64,000 bases of DNA from JAYOFM01 sp038117225 (GTDB lineage Bacteria; Pseudomonadota; Alphaproteobacteria; Rhodospirillales; Casp-alpha2), in assembly GCA_038117225.1 (NCBI GenBank), contig JAYOFM010000002.1, positions 1 to 64,000 of the forward strand. The letters run 5' to 3'. Both the position numbers and the translations under genes were made by a program. Shown here piece by piece: positions 16,979-25,697 of the stretch (position 1 is the stretch's first letter; each line of letters starts with the position of its first letter). The notes beneath the pieces were generated by a model that worked only from the letters and a program-made list of their open reading frames with translations, did no database searches and was not told the DNA's origin.

Positions 16979-18288
16979 TCCCCAACTATCGCATGGTAGG
17001 CGCCATCGAGGCCGAGATATTCGGTTCCACCGGCACGATAGAACCCTTCGCCGCCGCTGTCGCGCAGAACCTGCAACATCTTCGGCACGTGGAGGTTTTC
17101 CAGTTCCCGCTTTTCGATCACTCGTGCCGGACCGATTTCATCGAGCAATTGGAACGGCCCCTGCCTCCAGGCGAAGCCCCATCGCATGGCACGGTCGATG
17201 TTGACGATGTCGTCGGCGATTTCCGGTACCAAGTCGGCGGCGTAGCACAGGGTGCCGCCCATGATGTCCCAGCAGAAGCGGCCCAACGCATCTGGCGCGA
17301 ACACCGCCGGCGGGCCGGCGTGCGCCGGATCGACGTCGGCCTCCGTGGTGGGACGCCAGTCGCCCGTGGTCAGATCGAAGGTTTCCTTGGACCGGGAACC
17401 ATCGTCCAGCTTGGTCATCTTGTAGAAGCCGCCGCCGGTCTTACGGCCGAACTGGCCGCGCCCGAGCATGGCGTGTTCGGCCTCGGGAAAGGCGGTAAAG
17501 TCGACGCCCATGTCGCCGGCTGGCAGGTTGATGGCCAGGTTCTTGCCGACCAAATCCATGATGTCGAGGCCGATTAGATCAATCAGGCCGTAAAGACCGG
17601 TCGGCGGCAGCCCGAACGGCGCGGCGACGACGGCATCGATTTCCTCCTGGGTGTGGCCGGCATCGAGCGCTTCCTTGGCCGCATGCAGGCCGCGCAGTAT
17701 CCAGAAACAACCGATGCGATTGCCGATGAAATTGACGGTGTCCTTGGCGTGAACGACGCCCTTCTCCATGACATCGCCGAGGAACGATTGGAAGGTATCG
17801 ATGGTGTCGCGAGTGGTGTCGGCGCCAGGCACCAATTCACACAATCGCATGATCTTCACCGGATTGAAGAAATGGGTGACGGCGACATCGCGGCGCAGGC
17901 TCGCGGGCATGCCTTCGGTAATGTCGCGTAACGGGATGCCGGATGTGTTGGTGGAGACGACGGAACCAAGCTTGCGGAGATCGTCCAGTTTCTCGAACAA
18001 TGCCCGCTTGGTCGCCAGGTCCTCGACAATGGCTTCGCAGACCCAGTCATACTCGCCGATCTTGTCGAGATCGTCGTCGAGGGTGCCGAGGCTGATATTG
18101 CCGGCTTTCGCCGCATCATCGACCGCCGGTGGTCGGCCGTTGACGATGCGGTCGAGCGCCTTTTCGGCGGTCTCCATGGAAACGTCGAGCAAAAGCACCT
18201 TGCAATCCTTCTGCGCGCACAGCCCGGCGATGCCGGTGCCCATGGTGCCGCCGCCCAGGACGGCGACGGATTTGATGTGGCGGCTCAT
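16975..18288 (-). CDS. 3-hydroxyacyl-CoA dehydrogenase family protein
   Basis: A 437-residue NAD-dependent dehydrogenase. The Rossmann motif VLGGGTMGTGIAG is at residues 10-22, HFFNPVKIMRLCELV near 140 is the family catalytic region, and NFIGNRIGCF near 188 starts the C-terminal dimerisation domain. A second C-terminal helical unit is present (RFCWDIMGGTLCYAADL, then RAMRWGFAWRQGPF), as in FadB-type proteins, but there is no hydratase domain. It probably oxidises a 3-hydroxyacyl-CoA. AGGAG is seven bases upstream of the ATG. It is co-transcribed with the aminotransferase and divergent from metY. Confidence 0.87.
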   Translation of the reverse strand: MSRHIKSVAVLGGGTMGTGIAGLCAQKDCKVLLLDVSMETAEKALDRIVNGRPPAVDDAAKAGNISLGTLDDDLDKIGEYDWVCEAIVEDLATKRALFEKLDDLRKLGSVVSTNTSGIPLRDITEGMPASLRRDVAVTHFFNPVKIMRLCELVPGADTTRDTIDTFQSFLGDVMEKGVVHAKDTVNFIGNRIGCFWILRGLHAAKEALDAGHTQEEIDAVVAAPFGLPPTGLYGLIDLIGLDIMDLVGKNLAINLPAGDMGVDFTAFPEAEHAMLGRGQFGRKTGGGFYKMTKLDDGSRSKETFDLTTGDWRPTTEADVDPAHAGPPAVFAPDALGRFCWDIMGGTLCYAADLVPEIADDIVNIDRAMRWGFAWRQGPFQLLDEIGPARVIEKRELENLHVPKMLQVLRDSGGEGFYRAGGTEYLGLDGAYHAIVGE

Positions 18289-18306
18289 GGTGTCTCACTC
18301 CTTCAT

Positions 18307-18325
18307 CCCCGCCGAATTGGCGGGG
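18307..18325. repeat. GC-rich hairpin in divergent spacer
   Basis: CCCCGCC, loop GAATT, then GGCGGGG: a perfect 7-bp stem just upstream of the ribosome site of the 3-hydroxyacyl-CoA dehydrogenase gene. It would sit in the minus-strand mRNA leader. It has no long U-run on either side, so I do not call it a terminator. Confidence 0.4.
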
Positions 18326-18343
18326 TTGTATCGTTGACGCGGA

Positions 18344-18365
18344 CCTAATCACTGCCTAATCACTG
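18344..18365. promoter_or_regulatory. Tandem 11-bp direct repeat, candidate operator
   Basis: The unit CCTAATCACTG occurs twice with no gap, exactly about one helical turn apart, in the spacer between the divergent 3-hydroxyacyl-CoA dehydrogenase and metY genes. A TTGACG hexamer lies at 18334-18339. This placement suits binding of a regulator to one DNA face. It could also be a simple slippage duplication. Confidence 0.35.
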
Positions 18366-18403
18366 ACGTTGGCGATGTAAAGTCCCGCCCCAGGAGGATT
18401 CCC

Positions 18404-19699
18404 ATGGTCTCGCCCAAGTTTCCCAAATTCGATACGTTGAGCCTGCACGCCGGCCAGCGCCCCGATCCGACGACGGGCGCGCGCGCGGTGCCCATCTACC
18501 AGACCACGTCGTTCATGTTCGAGAATACGGACCATGCGGCGGCGCTCTACAACCTGGAGCAGCCGGGCCATATCTACTCGCGACTCTCCAATCCCACCGT
18601 GTCGGTGCTGGAGGAACGGGTTGCCGCGTTGGAAGGTGGCGTCGGTGCCGTCTGCACGGCGAGCGGCATGGCGGCCCTGTTCCTCGGCGTGGTGACGCTG
18701 ATGGGAAAGGGCGGGCATATCGTCTCCTCAGCATCGCTCTATGGCGGCTCGCACAATCTGTTCAGCTACACGCTGCCCCGCTTCGGCATCGAAACAACCT
18801 TCGTCGATCCGCGTGATCCGGGCGCCTTCGCCGCCGCCATCCGGCCGGAAACCCGGCTGGTCTACGGCGAAACCCTGGGCAATCCGGGGATTGAGGTGAT
18901 GGACCTTGAGGCCATCGCCACCGTCGCCCACGATGCCGGCCTGCCGCTGATGATCGACGCCACCTTCACCACGCCCTATCTGATGAAGGTGTTCGACTTC
19001 GGCGTCGATATCGCCATGCACTCACTGACCAAGTTCATGGGCGGTCATGGCCTCGCCATTGGTGGCGTTCTGGTCGATTCCGGTGCCTTCGATTGGGAAC
19101 GGGGTGGCAAGTTCCCGACCTTGACCGAGCCCTATGACGGCTACCACGGTATCGATTTCGCCGATGAATTTGGACCGCAGGCGTTTCTCATGCGCGCGCG
19201 TGCGGAGGGCATGAAGGACTTCGGTGCTTGCATGAGCCCGGCCAACGCCTTCTATATCCTACAGGGCATCGAAACCCTGCCGCTCCGCATGCAGAAGCAC
19301 GTGGCCAACGCGGAAGCCGTGGCGGCCTTTCTGGAAGGCGCCGACGAGGTCGAATGGGTCAACTACCCGTCATTGAAATCTCATCCCGATTATGAATTGG
19401 CGCGGCGCATCCTGCCCAAGGGTGCCAGTTCAATCCTCAGCTTCGGCATCAACGGTGGGCGCGAGGCGGGACGCCGCTTCATCGAATCCGTTACCCTGGC
19501 ATCGCATCTCGCCAACATCGGCGACGCCAAGACCTTGGTCATCCATCCAGCGTCGACGACCCATCAACAGATGTCGGCCGAGGCGCTTGAGGCCGCCGGC
19601 ATCGGTGAAGCCATGATCCGGCTTTCCGTCGGCATTGAGGACGTGGACGATATCATCGCCGATTTTAAATCGGCGCTGCGTCGGTCCCAGAAGGCTTGA
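18404..19699 (+). CDS. metY: O-acetylhomoserine sulfhydrylase (MetY family)
   Basis: A 431-residue Cys/Met-metabolism PLP enzyme. Lys210 in MHSLTKFMGGHG is the Schiff-base lysine; YSRLSNPTVSVLEERVAALEG and ASGMAAL are the family phosphate and substrate motifs. Length of about 430 and the insertion around TEPYDGYHGIDF distinguish MetY (O-acetylhomoserine plus sulfide gives homocysteine) from the shorter MetB and MetC. AGGAGG lies seven bases before the ATG. The alpha/beta hydrolase gene follows at once. Given many sulfur-linked genes in the window, it may assimilate sulfide released from organosulfur compounds, which is inference. Confidence 0.88.
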   Translation: MVSPKFPKFDTLSLHAGQRPDPTTGARAVPIYQTTSFMFENTDHAAALYNLEQPGHIYSRLSNPTVSVLEERVAALEGGVGAVCTASGMAALFLGVVTLMGKGGHIVSSASLYGGSHNLFSYTLPRFGIETTFVDPRDPGAFAAAIRPETRLVYGETLGNPGIEVMDLEAIATVAHDAGLPLMIDATFTTPYLMKVFDFGVDIAMHSLTKFMGGHGLAIGGVLVDSGAFDWERGGKFPTLTEPYDGYHGIDFADEFGPQAFLMRARAEGMKDFGACMSPANAFYILQGIETLPLRMQKHVANAEAVAAFLEGADEVEWVNYPSLKSHPDYELARRILPKGASSILSFGINGGREAGRRFIESVTLASHLANIGDAKTLVIHPASTTHQQMSAEALEAAGIGEAMIRLSVGIEDVDDIIADFKSALRRSQKA

Positions 19700-19710
19700 G
19701 GAGCGGGCTG

Positions 19711-20499
19711 ATGGATATCACCGTCGACGGCATTCAAATCCACGTCGCCACCGGGTCGCGCGACCTCGACCCGTCCGAACCGGCGGTGCTGCTGGTGCAC
19801 GGCTCGGGCATGGACCGCACCGTGTGGCAGATGCAGACCCGTTATCTCGCCCACAAGGGACGCCGCGTGTTGGCGGTCGACTTGCCCGGCCACGGCCGCT
19901 CGGGTGGTGATGCCATTGCCGACATGGCGGGCATGGCCGATTGGCTGGCCCGCTTCATGGATGTGGTCGGTGTCGACACCGCCTGTGTCGCCGGCCATTC
20001 CATGGGCTCGCTGATCGCCATCGAAATGGCGGCGCGGCATCCGGCGCGGGTGCGCTCGTTGGGATTGGTCGGCACAGCCGCCGCCATGCCGGTGCACCCG
20101 GATCTGATTGCCGCCGCCGAAGCCGGCGAGGAACTGGCGCCCAACTTGATCACCGACTGGGGGTTCAGCGTTGGCGCCCACATGGGCGGCCATCCGTCGC
20201 CGGGTTTGTGGGTCAGCCGCGCCGGCTTCCGCATCATCGCCAACGGCCGTTATGAAACCTTGGCGGTCGGTTTGAGGGCCTGCAACGATTACACCGGTGC
20301 CGTCGAGGCGGCGGCCAAGATTACCTGCCCGACACGGCTGATCCTCGGCGCCGAGGATCGCATGACGCCGGTAAAGGCGGCGCAGCCGCTGATCGATGTG
20401 ATTGCTGGTGCCGAGGTGATCGTGCTGCCGGGCGTCGGTCACATGCTGCCGACCGAGGCCCCGGCCGCCGTTGCCAAGGCTTTGCTGCCGCTGGTCTAA
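19711..20499 (+). CDS. Alpha/beta hydrolase
   Basis: A 262-residue single-domain hydrolase. The oxyanion motif VHGSG is near residues 29-33, the nucleophile serine is in GHSMGS near 96, the acid in GAEDRMTP near 214 and the histidine in GVGHMLP near 244. It is an esterase, lactonase or related enzyme of unknown substrate. GAGGAG lies eight bases before the chosen ATG; a TTG five codons upstream would overlap the metY stop. It is co-directional with metY by 11 bases and overlaps the convergent cyclase-like gene by four bases. Confidence 0.83.
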   Translation: MDITVDGIQIHVATGSRDLDPSEPAVLLVHGSGMDRTVWQMQTRYLAHKGRRVLAVDLPGHGRSGGDAIADMAGMADWLARFMDVVGVDTACVAGHSMGSLIAIEMAARHPARVRSLGLVGTAAAMPVHPDLIAAAEAGEELAPNLITDWGFSVGAHMGGHPSPGLWVSRAGFRIIANGRYETLAVGLRACNDYTGAVEAAAKITCPTRLILGAEDRMTPVKAAQPLIDVIAGAEVIVLPGVGHMLPTEAPAAVAKALLPLV

Positions 20500-22163
20500 C
20501 CTGTTGTCGTCAGGGTTGAGCCTGACTGCCAGTCGACCCGGTAGAGGGTGGTCATGCTGTCGTCGTCCGGGATGGCGCGGTCGCCGACCAAGGCGAACGG
20601 GATATTGCGGCCGGGGCAGAGATCGCGCACCTCGGTGCTGATGAAGATGGCGCCGGTATACGCCTCGTCACAAATTCTAGCGGCCCGCTCGACAATGGTG
20701 GCGATGATCTCGCCTTCGGCCAGCGCGTCGTCACCTGCGCCGGCATCACCGGAATCGAGGCCGATCTTGAGTTCGACCCGAATGTTGTTTGTCTCGGCGC
20801 TATGACTGATCAATTGCCGCTGGATGGTCGTCGCGGCGTTGATCGCATCGGGCCCGCTGGGGAACGCGGCGATAAGATGATCGCTAGCGGATGGAGCGAT
20901 TCGACCCTCGTTGCCGGCGACGGCCGACTCGATCATCGCCTTCAACGTTGTCGGTAGGGAGGTCAGTTCGTCGGCCACCATGGTCGCGTCGAGCGCCATG
21001 ACGACAAGCGTGCCGCCAGCACGGTCGCGCGCAATGACCGTCTCGACCCAATCTTTCAAGCGTTCATCCAGGTTATGGAAGGCGTTGGCGCCGCCGATGG
21101 CGTGCACTCGCATGGCTTCGCCACCGGCACCAATCATGTCCTTGTAGAGCTCGTCGCGGCGGTAATCCGCATATTCCCGGCAAAAACTGTCGATGCGTTC
21201 CGGCCGCGCGCCCATGGCGTCCAGGCTGGCGCGCAGTAGTTTTAGCTTATCGATATTGGAAAGGTTCTCCTGGTTTCCCAGTTGCTCGGCGGCGCCGGCG
21301 ATCAGCAATTTCAGGCCGAGGGTGACGGCGTCATCGAGTCGGGGCAATGCATCCGTCAGGGCGGACAGCATGTCCGCGAGGAACAGCAGCATCCGGCGAT
21401 TGTGGTCCTTGGTCGCGGCGGAGGGTTCGGGCGTCATCGGCGCGCTGGTGGGTGACGCGGCGTCAGATTGAAATTTATTTGGAAGTCCATCTAGAGATGT
21501 TTTTTTGCCGGTGTTGCGCTCCACCACAGTCCACGAATCCGGCCACTGCTTGAGCATGACCATGCCGGCGATGACGAAGAAGCAAGCGCCGAGCATGAAC
21601 GTGAGAAATCCGGCGGCGCCGCCGGACAGGGAAAGGCCCGATCGCTCAAGCGCCCCGAGAAACATGTCGATAAACTGAACCCCAAAGGCTGCCGCGATGG
21701 CACAGACCACGGCGATGCCAGCGAAGCGCACCACCTTGCGCAGCGGATCGACCCGACTTCGCGGCGGACGTTCCCGGCCAGGGGCAATCGGCGGTGGCGG
21801 CGACAGAATACCTTCGGCGGGCGCGCGAAAGGTTTCGGCGGTGATGACGGGTTGCGCCGGCGCTGTCGGCGTCGTCGGCTGTTCCGCCTCGGCGACCGCT
21901 CGGCGCGCTCGGTTGCGGCGTAATTGGCCGGGCGGTGTGACTTTCGAAAGATGCGGGCTGATCCAGGCCAGGGTTTCCAGCAGCGTGCGGCCGCCACCGT
22001 ATTCGGTGACCGCCATGATGCGCACGCCACGCACCTCGGGATCGGCATCCAATGCCTCGGCCTCGGCGAAGGCGGAATCCTCGTCGCCGCCGTCATGGGT
22101 AGCGGCCCAACCCCAACGGTCCTCGCGTTGGCAATAGATATCGAAACGTGTCGGTTCGGCCAT
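20496..22163 (-). CDS. Membrane protein with divergent class III nucleotide-cyclase-like domain
   Basis: A 555-residue protein. Residues 1-70 form a small domain (RFDIYCQREDRWGWAAT...) that I cannot name, followed by a proline-rich linker, two membrane helices near 145-165 and 183-205, a helical cytosolic region (about 240-390) and a C-terminal domain resembling adenylate/guanylate cyclases. In that domain ALDATMV and SASDHLIAAF sit where the two metal-binding Asp residues are expected, and IRVELKIGLDSGD matches the central strand. The purine-specifying segment is divergent (EGEIIATIVERAARI), so activity is uncertain. I start at ATG giving MAEPTRF; the frame runs open upstream. It is divergent from the subtilase gene. 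Confidence 0.65.
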   Translation of the reverse strand: MAEPTRFDIYCQREDRWGWAATHDGGDEDSAFAEAEALDADPEVRGVRIMAVTEYGGGRTLLETLAWISPHLSKVTPPGQLRRNRARRAVAEAEQPTTPTAPAQPVITAETFRAPAEGILSPPPPIAPGRERPPRSRVDPLRKVVRFAGIAVVCAIAAAFGVQFIDMFLGALERSGLSLSGGAAGFLTFMLGACFFVIAGMVMLKQWPDSWTVVERNTGKKTSLDGLPNKFQSDAASPTSAPMTPEPSAATKDHNRRMLLFLADMLSALTDALPRLDDAVTLGLKLLIAGAAEQLGNQENLSNIDKLKLLRASLDAMGARPERIDSFCREYADYRRDELYKDMIGAGGEAMRVHAIGGANAFHNLDERLKDWVETVIARDRAGGTLVVMALDATMVADELTSLPTTLKAMIESAVAGNEGRIAPSASDHLIAAFPSGPDAINAATTIQRQLISHSAETNNIRVELKIGLDSGDAGAGDDALAEGEIIATIVERAARICDEAYTGAIFISTEVRDLCPGRNIPFALVGDRAIPDDDSMTTLYRVDWQSGSTLTTTG

Positions 22164-22266
22164 GTGACGTTCTACGTGGGATGGAATTGTTCCGCGGCCA
22201 AGATGACGCCGATACGGCAAGGGAACAACCCTGGAAAGTACCTACCACGAAGGGTATGACGTTGTG

Positions 22267-23607
22267 ATGACCAACCCATCCGGCCCAAAAATAACGGTTC
22301 AACGACAGACAATAGGATGTGTCGCTGTCGCGCTTGTCGCCGTCGGTTGGTCCGGTATGGCGACGGCAGCGGCATTGCCGAATCCCGACGAGAATCTGGC
22401 CGGCTTCATGCGCGCTGCCGCTATTTTCGCTTGCAGATTAAATCCCGCCGATGCCGCCGCCGTTCGGGGGGCGATGCCGGCTGCGCGCATGCTGGAGTTC
22501 GATATTCAGAATATTCGCGGCAAGCCGGGACGCTCGGTACACCGCCTGCTGACCACCAATGGTGCGGAAATCGTCATGCGGCGGCTGTATCCATTGGGGC
22601 GGTTGCGCCGCGTAACGGTGGAATATCATGGCGCCGTGGCGGAGGGGGCGTCATCGCGGCCTGTGATGGCGGTCGCGGCGGATCAGAATTGTAAGGTGTT
22701 CGAGGGCCGGCGCCTGACCTATGACACGGAGGGGCGGGCCGAAAGCCTGAGCGTGCTGGCGCCGGATCTGGCGGCGGTGGTCACCAAGGAGAACCTAAAT
22801 CCACCGGTGCCCGTCGGTACGGACCCGGGCGGGCCGTTGGTTGGATTGGTGGATTCAGGCGTCAACTATACCCTCGACGGTATCCGGGAGCGGCTTGCTC
22901 GTGATGTAAAGGGCGACCTCGTCGGTTTCGATTTCTGGGATCTGGACCGGCGACCGTTCGACGTGGATACCGGACGCTCGCCGTTCTTTCCACTGCACCA
23001 TGGTAGCTCCGTCGCCAGCGTGCTGCTGCGCGAGGCGCCGACGGCACGTATCGCGGTCTATCGCTATCCGCGCCCGGACATGACCCGCATGGCGACGCTA
23101 ATCGAGGACATGGACCGGGCCGGCGCGGTTATTGTCAATCTGGCCATGGGCTCAAATCTGGCGGAGGACTGGCGCGCCTTCGGCGCCGCCGCCAGTGAGC
23201 GGCCGCACATGCTGTTCATCGTTTCCGCCGGCAATAACGGCCGCGACATTGATGCGCGGCCGGTCTATCCGGCGTCTTTGTCGCTCGACAATCTTCTCGT
23301 GGTCACCTCGGCCGACGCCTTCGGCCGCCTCGCCCGGGGGTCGAACTGGGGTGCCGAGGCGGTCGACATCATGGCGCCGGGTGAACAGGTTCCGGTCATC
23401 GACCATCGCGGCGCCGAGGGCCGCGCCTCTGGGTCCAGTTTCGCCGTGCCTCGCGTCGCGGCGATGGCGGCCCGGCTGCTGGCGGCCAACCCGACGTGGC
23501 GGGCAGCCGATCTGAAGGCCGCGATCATCAAGCGGGCGCGAAATGTGGATGATGCGGGGACACCTGTCCGGCACGGCTGGATCCCCGACCCGGCGGACGA
23601 TTTCTAG
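22267..23607 (+). CDS. Exported subtilisin-like serine protease (S8)
   Basis: A 446-residue protein with a hydrophobic N-terminal segment at residues 16-36 that looks like a signal peptide, so likely periplasmic or secreted. After a region of about 150 residues with no recognised domain comes a subtilase domain: Asp196 in LVDSGVN, His245 in HHGSSVA, Asn323 in SAGNNG and Ser391 in GSSFAVPRVA. All catalytic residues are present. The fold is short, without obvious C-terminal domains. A GTG one codon earlier is an alternative start. It is divergent from the cyclase-like gene and overlaps the stop of the trypsin-like gene by four bases. Confidence 0.82.
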   Translation: MTNPSGPKITVQRQTIGCVAVALVAVGWSGMATAAALPNPDENLAGFMRAAAIFACRLNPADAAAVRGAMPAARMLEFDIQNIRGKPGRSVHRLLTTNGAEIVMRRLYPLGRLRRVTVEYHGAVAEGASSRPVMAVAADQNCKVFEGRRLTYDTEGRAESLSVLAPDLAAVVTKENLNPPVPVGTDPGGPLVGLVDSGVNYTLDGIRERLARDVKGDLVGFDFWDLDRRPFDVDTGRSPFFPLHHGSSVASVLLREAPTARIAVYRYPRPDMTRMATLIEDMDRAGAVIVNLAMGSNLAEDWRAFGAAASERPHMLFIVSAGNNGRDIDARPVYPASLSLDNLLVVTSADAFGRLARGSNWGAEAVDIMAPGEQVPVIDHRGAEGRASGSSFAVPRVAAMAARLLAANPTWRAADLKAAIIKRARNVDDAGTPVRHGWIPDPADDF

Positions 23608-24746
23608 CGCGGTCGTGGCGTGCCAGGGGTCGGTGGCGGGTTATCAAGAAAACGGCGTGCCGCCGGGGCGAGGTTGGGGTGGTGTTGTTCCAACAGGTCC
23701 ATGGCATCCGACGCGAAGGCCTCGTCGCCGCCCCAGGTGCCGGCCTGAATGGCCAAGCGCAGCACTTGAGGGTCCGTTGGCAACATTGTCAGCAGGCGTC
23801 TCAAATAGGGAATCTCGTCCCAGTACCGCTGCCGCAGGTGCAGAACGACGACTATCGACATGAGTGCGTTGGGCGCCATCGGGTCCATTGCAAGGGAGTC
23901 TCGCAGCATTGCCGTCGAACGCTCAAGCAGGCGTCGTTCGCCGAACAGACGCCCCAGCAGATCAAAATACTGACGGTTACCGGTGCGCCGGCAATCGAGC
24001 ATCAGGGTATCCGCTTGTGTGTTGCTGATTTTGCCGGGCGTCCGTTGCGCCATTTCAATCCCGGTTGCACATTTGCGATAGGCGATGCCCTGGGTACGAC
24101 TGTGATCGAATTGCTTTGGCGTCGACAATTGGCGCAGCCGGTCGATATCAATTGCTGGAATCGCCTCATTGCGGCCCTCGCCACCGGAAGTGGCGATGCC
24201 GACCAGCCGCCCGTTGGCATCGACCAGGGCGCCACCGGAATTACCGGGGAAACTCTGCGCGTCATGGTGAATGCGTGACTTCGGCGCGTCCTTGACCGGC
24301 GCCGCCAGCAGGTTGCCGGGTGCGTAGACGCGCACGGCATTGCGGCCGACGTCGGCCCCGATCACGTATAGGGTGGCGCCCGCCTCCACTTGCGCGAATT
24401 CCAGTGGCGGCGCGTCCGCCAATCCGTCGACCCGCAGCAGAATCAGGTCGCGCACGAAACCGCTGGGGATCACCTGCGCCTTCAGGGTGGTGCCTGACGC
24501 CATACGAACCTCGGCGGTGGTCTGGTCGGCGATTACATGGCGATTAGTGACCAGCAGCCCTTGATCGATGAGTACCGCGCTGGCCAACGGATCAAATGCC
24601 GAGATCATGACGACGCGTTTGGCCATGGCGCAAACGGGCTGTGGCGCCCGGCAGGTTCCGCTTGCCGCCGACGCCGGGGGCACGGCGTCGGCAAGGGTGA
24701 TGACGAAGGCGAAAATAGTGAGCAATCGGACCATATAGCGGAGCAT
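23604..24746 (-). CDS. Exported trypsin-like serine protease with TPR-like tail
   Basis: A 380-residue protein with a signal peptide (residues 6-28, PPASAA cleavage region). The protease domain has a full S1 triad: His70 in TNRHVI, Asp100 in VRDLILL and Ser170 in FPGNSGG, as in the DegP/HtrA-like S1C group, but there is no PDZ domain. Instead residues 245-370 are helical and TPR-like (DSLAMDPMAPNALMSIVV, RRLLTMLPTDPQVLRLAI). This suggests a periplasmic protease steered by protein contacts. The start at MLRYMV has AGGG upstream; a second ATG four codons later also gives a signal peptide. It is divergent from the IclR gene. Confidence 0.78.
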   Translation of the reverse strand: MLRYMVRLLTIFAFVITLADAVPPASAASGTCRAPQPVCAMAKRVVMISAFDPLASAVLIDQGLLVTNRHVIADQTTAEVRMASGTTLKAQVIPSGFVRDLILLRVDGLADAPPLEFAQVEAGATLYVIGADVGRNAVRVYAPGNLLAAPVKDAPKSRIHHDAQSFPGNSGGALVDANGRLVGIATSGGEGRNEAIPAIDIDRLRQLSTPKQFDHSRTQGIAYRKCATGIEMAQRTPGKISNTQADTLMLDCRRTGNRQYFDLLGRLFGERRLLERSTAMLRDSLAMDPMAPNALMSIVVVLHLRQRYWDEIPYLRRLLTMLPTDPQVLRLAIQAGTWGGDEAFASDAMDLLEQHHPNLAPAARRFLDNPPPTPGTPRPR

Positions 24747-24765
24747 AGACACCCTGTGCCCGACG

Positions 24766-24829
24766 GCAATGTCGCGAAATCTAAGACGAATGTCGCAATG
24801 CAAAAACATAAAAAACGGAACGCAATGTC
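24766..24829. promoter_or_regulatory. Repeated AATGTC boxes upstream of IclR operon
   Basis: AATGTCGC occurs at 24768-24775 and again at 24789-24796, 21 bases apart, two helical turns. A third GCAATGTC is at 24822-24829. The surrounding DNA is unusually AT-rich for this window and lies between the divergent trypsin-like and IclR genes. A plausible reading is an operator for the adjacent IclR protein controlling itself and the downstream B12 operon. No experimental motif is known to me. Confidence 0.35.
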
Positions 24830-24898
24830 TATTTTTATTGAATTTATGCGCACTCTTCTTATGATGGATCCCACTAATGATAACGCCGGAGACGCCAC

Positions 24899-25693
24899 GT
24901 GGCTGACAGTGATGGCCAAGGTCTACGCAAGGAAACAGGCTCGGCGCTGTCCAAGGCCGTCAGCGTGTTGTCGGCCCTGTTGCAGTCGGAACGTCCGCTC
25001 AGTCTCGCCGATCTGGCTGACCGGCTCGACCTGCCGCGCCAGACCGTGCATCGGGTGATGGGACAACTGGAAGACGAGGCCTTGATCCGCCGCGTGCCCG
25101 GCGGTGACGGCTACATGGTCGGACCGGCGATGGTCGATCTCGGTATCGATGCGCTGGCCGCCGCCGGACGCACGGCGCCCATGCAGGCGATCCTGGAAGA
25201 TCTTGTGGGCGAGGTCGGCGAAACCTGCAATGTCGGCGTGCTCGACCGTGATCGGGTGGTCTACATCGCCCGCGTCGAATGCGACTGGCCGCTGCGGTTG
25301 CAGGTCGGTGTTGGCAGCCGGGTGCCGATCCATGCCACCGCCATCGGCAAGCTGTTGCTGGCGCACCTGCCCAGCCGCACGCGGCGTCGCATTATCGAGG
25401 CCCGGCCGCTGGAACAGTTCACCGATAAAACCCTGATCAATGCTGAGGGCCTCGAAAGCCAACTGGCGACCATCCGTCGTCAGGGATACGCCGCCAACGA
25501 TGAAGAGAACATGGTCGGCATGATGGGGTTCGCCGTACCGATCAACGACCCACAGGGCCGGGTTGCCGCCGGCGTCGCCCTGCACGCGCCCAAGGCCCGC
25601 ATGACCGTTGCCGCCGCTGAGGCTCATCTGGCGGCGTTTCAGCGGGCGGCCGGGCGTCTTGAAACCTTCATCGCCGATCTGGCGCGGGATTGA
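24899..25693 (+). CDS. IclR-family transcriptional regulator
   Basis: A 264-residue regulator. Residues 15-75 are the IclR winged helix (ALSKAVSVLSALL, LADLADRLDLPRQTVHRVMGQL), and residues 90-262 the effector domain with GETCNVGVLDRDRVVYIARVE and the conserved HATAIGKLLLAHLP. IclR proteins sense small catabolites such as acids. The start is GTG with GGAG eight bases upstream. Its stop is four bases before the GlmS-like gene, so it is the first gene of the B12-mutase operon and probably controls its own transcript. The inducer would be a clue to the mutase substrate. Confidence 0.88.
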   Translation: MADSDGQGLRKETGSALSKAVSVLSALLQSERPLSLADLADRLDLPRQTVHRVMGQLEDEALIRRVPGGDGYMVGPAMVDLGIDALAAAGRTAPMQAILEDLVGEVGETCNVGVLDRDRVVYIARVECDWPLRLQVGVGSRVPIHATAIGKLLLAHLPSRTRRRIIEARPLEQFTDKTLINAEGLESQLATIRRQGYAANDEENMVGMMGFAVPINDPQGRVAAGVALHAPKARMTVAAAEAHLAAFQRAAGRLETFIADLARD

Positions 25694-25697
25694 CGCG

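Noticed and set aside
18307..18325. Terminator call for the GC-rich hairpin
   Set aside because: No U-run on either strand and it lies in a divergent promoter spacer.
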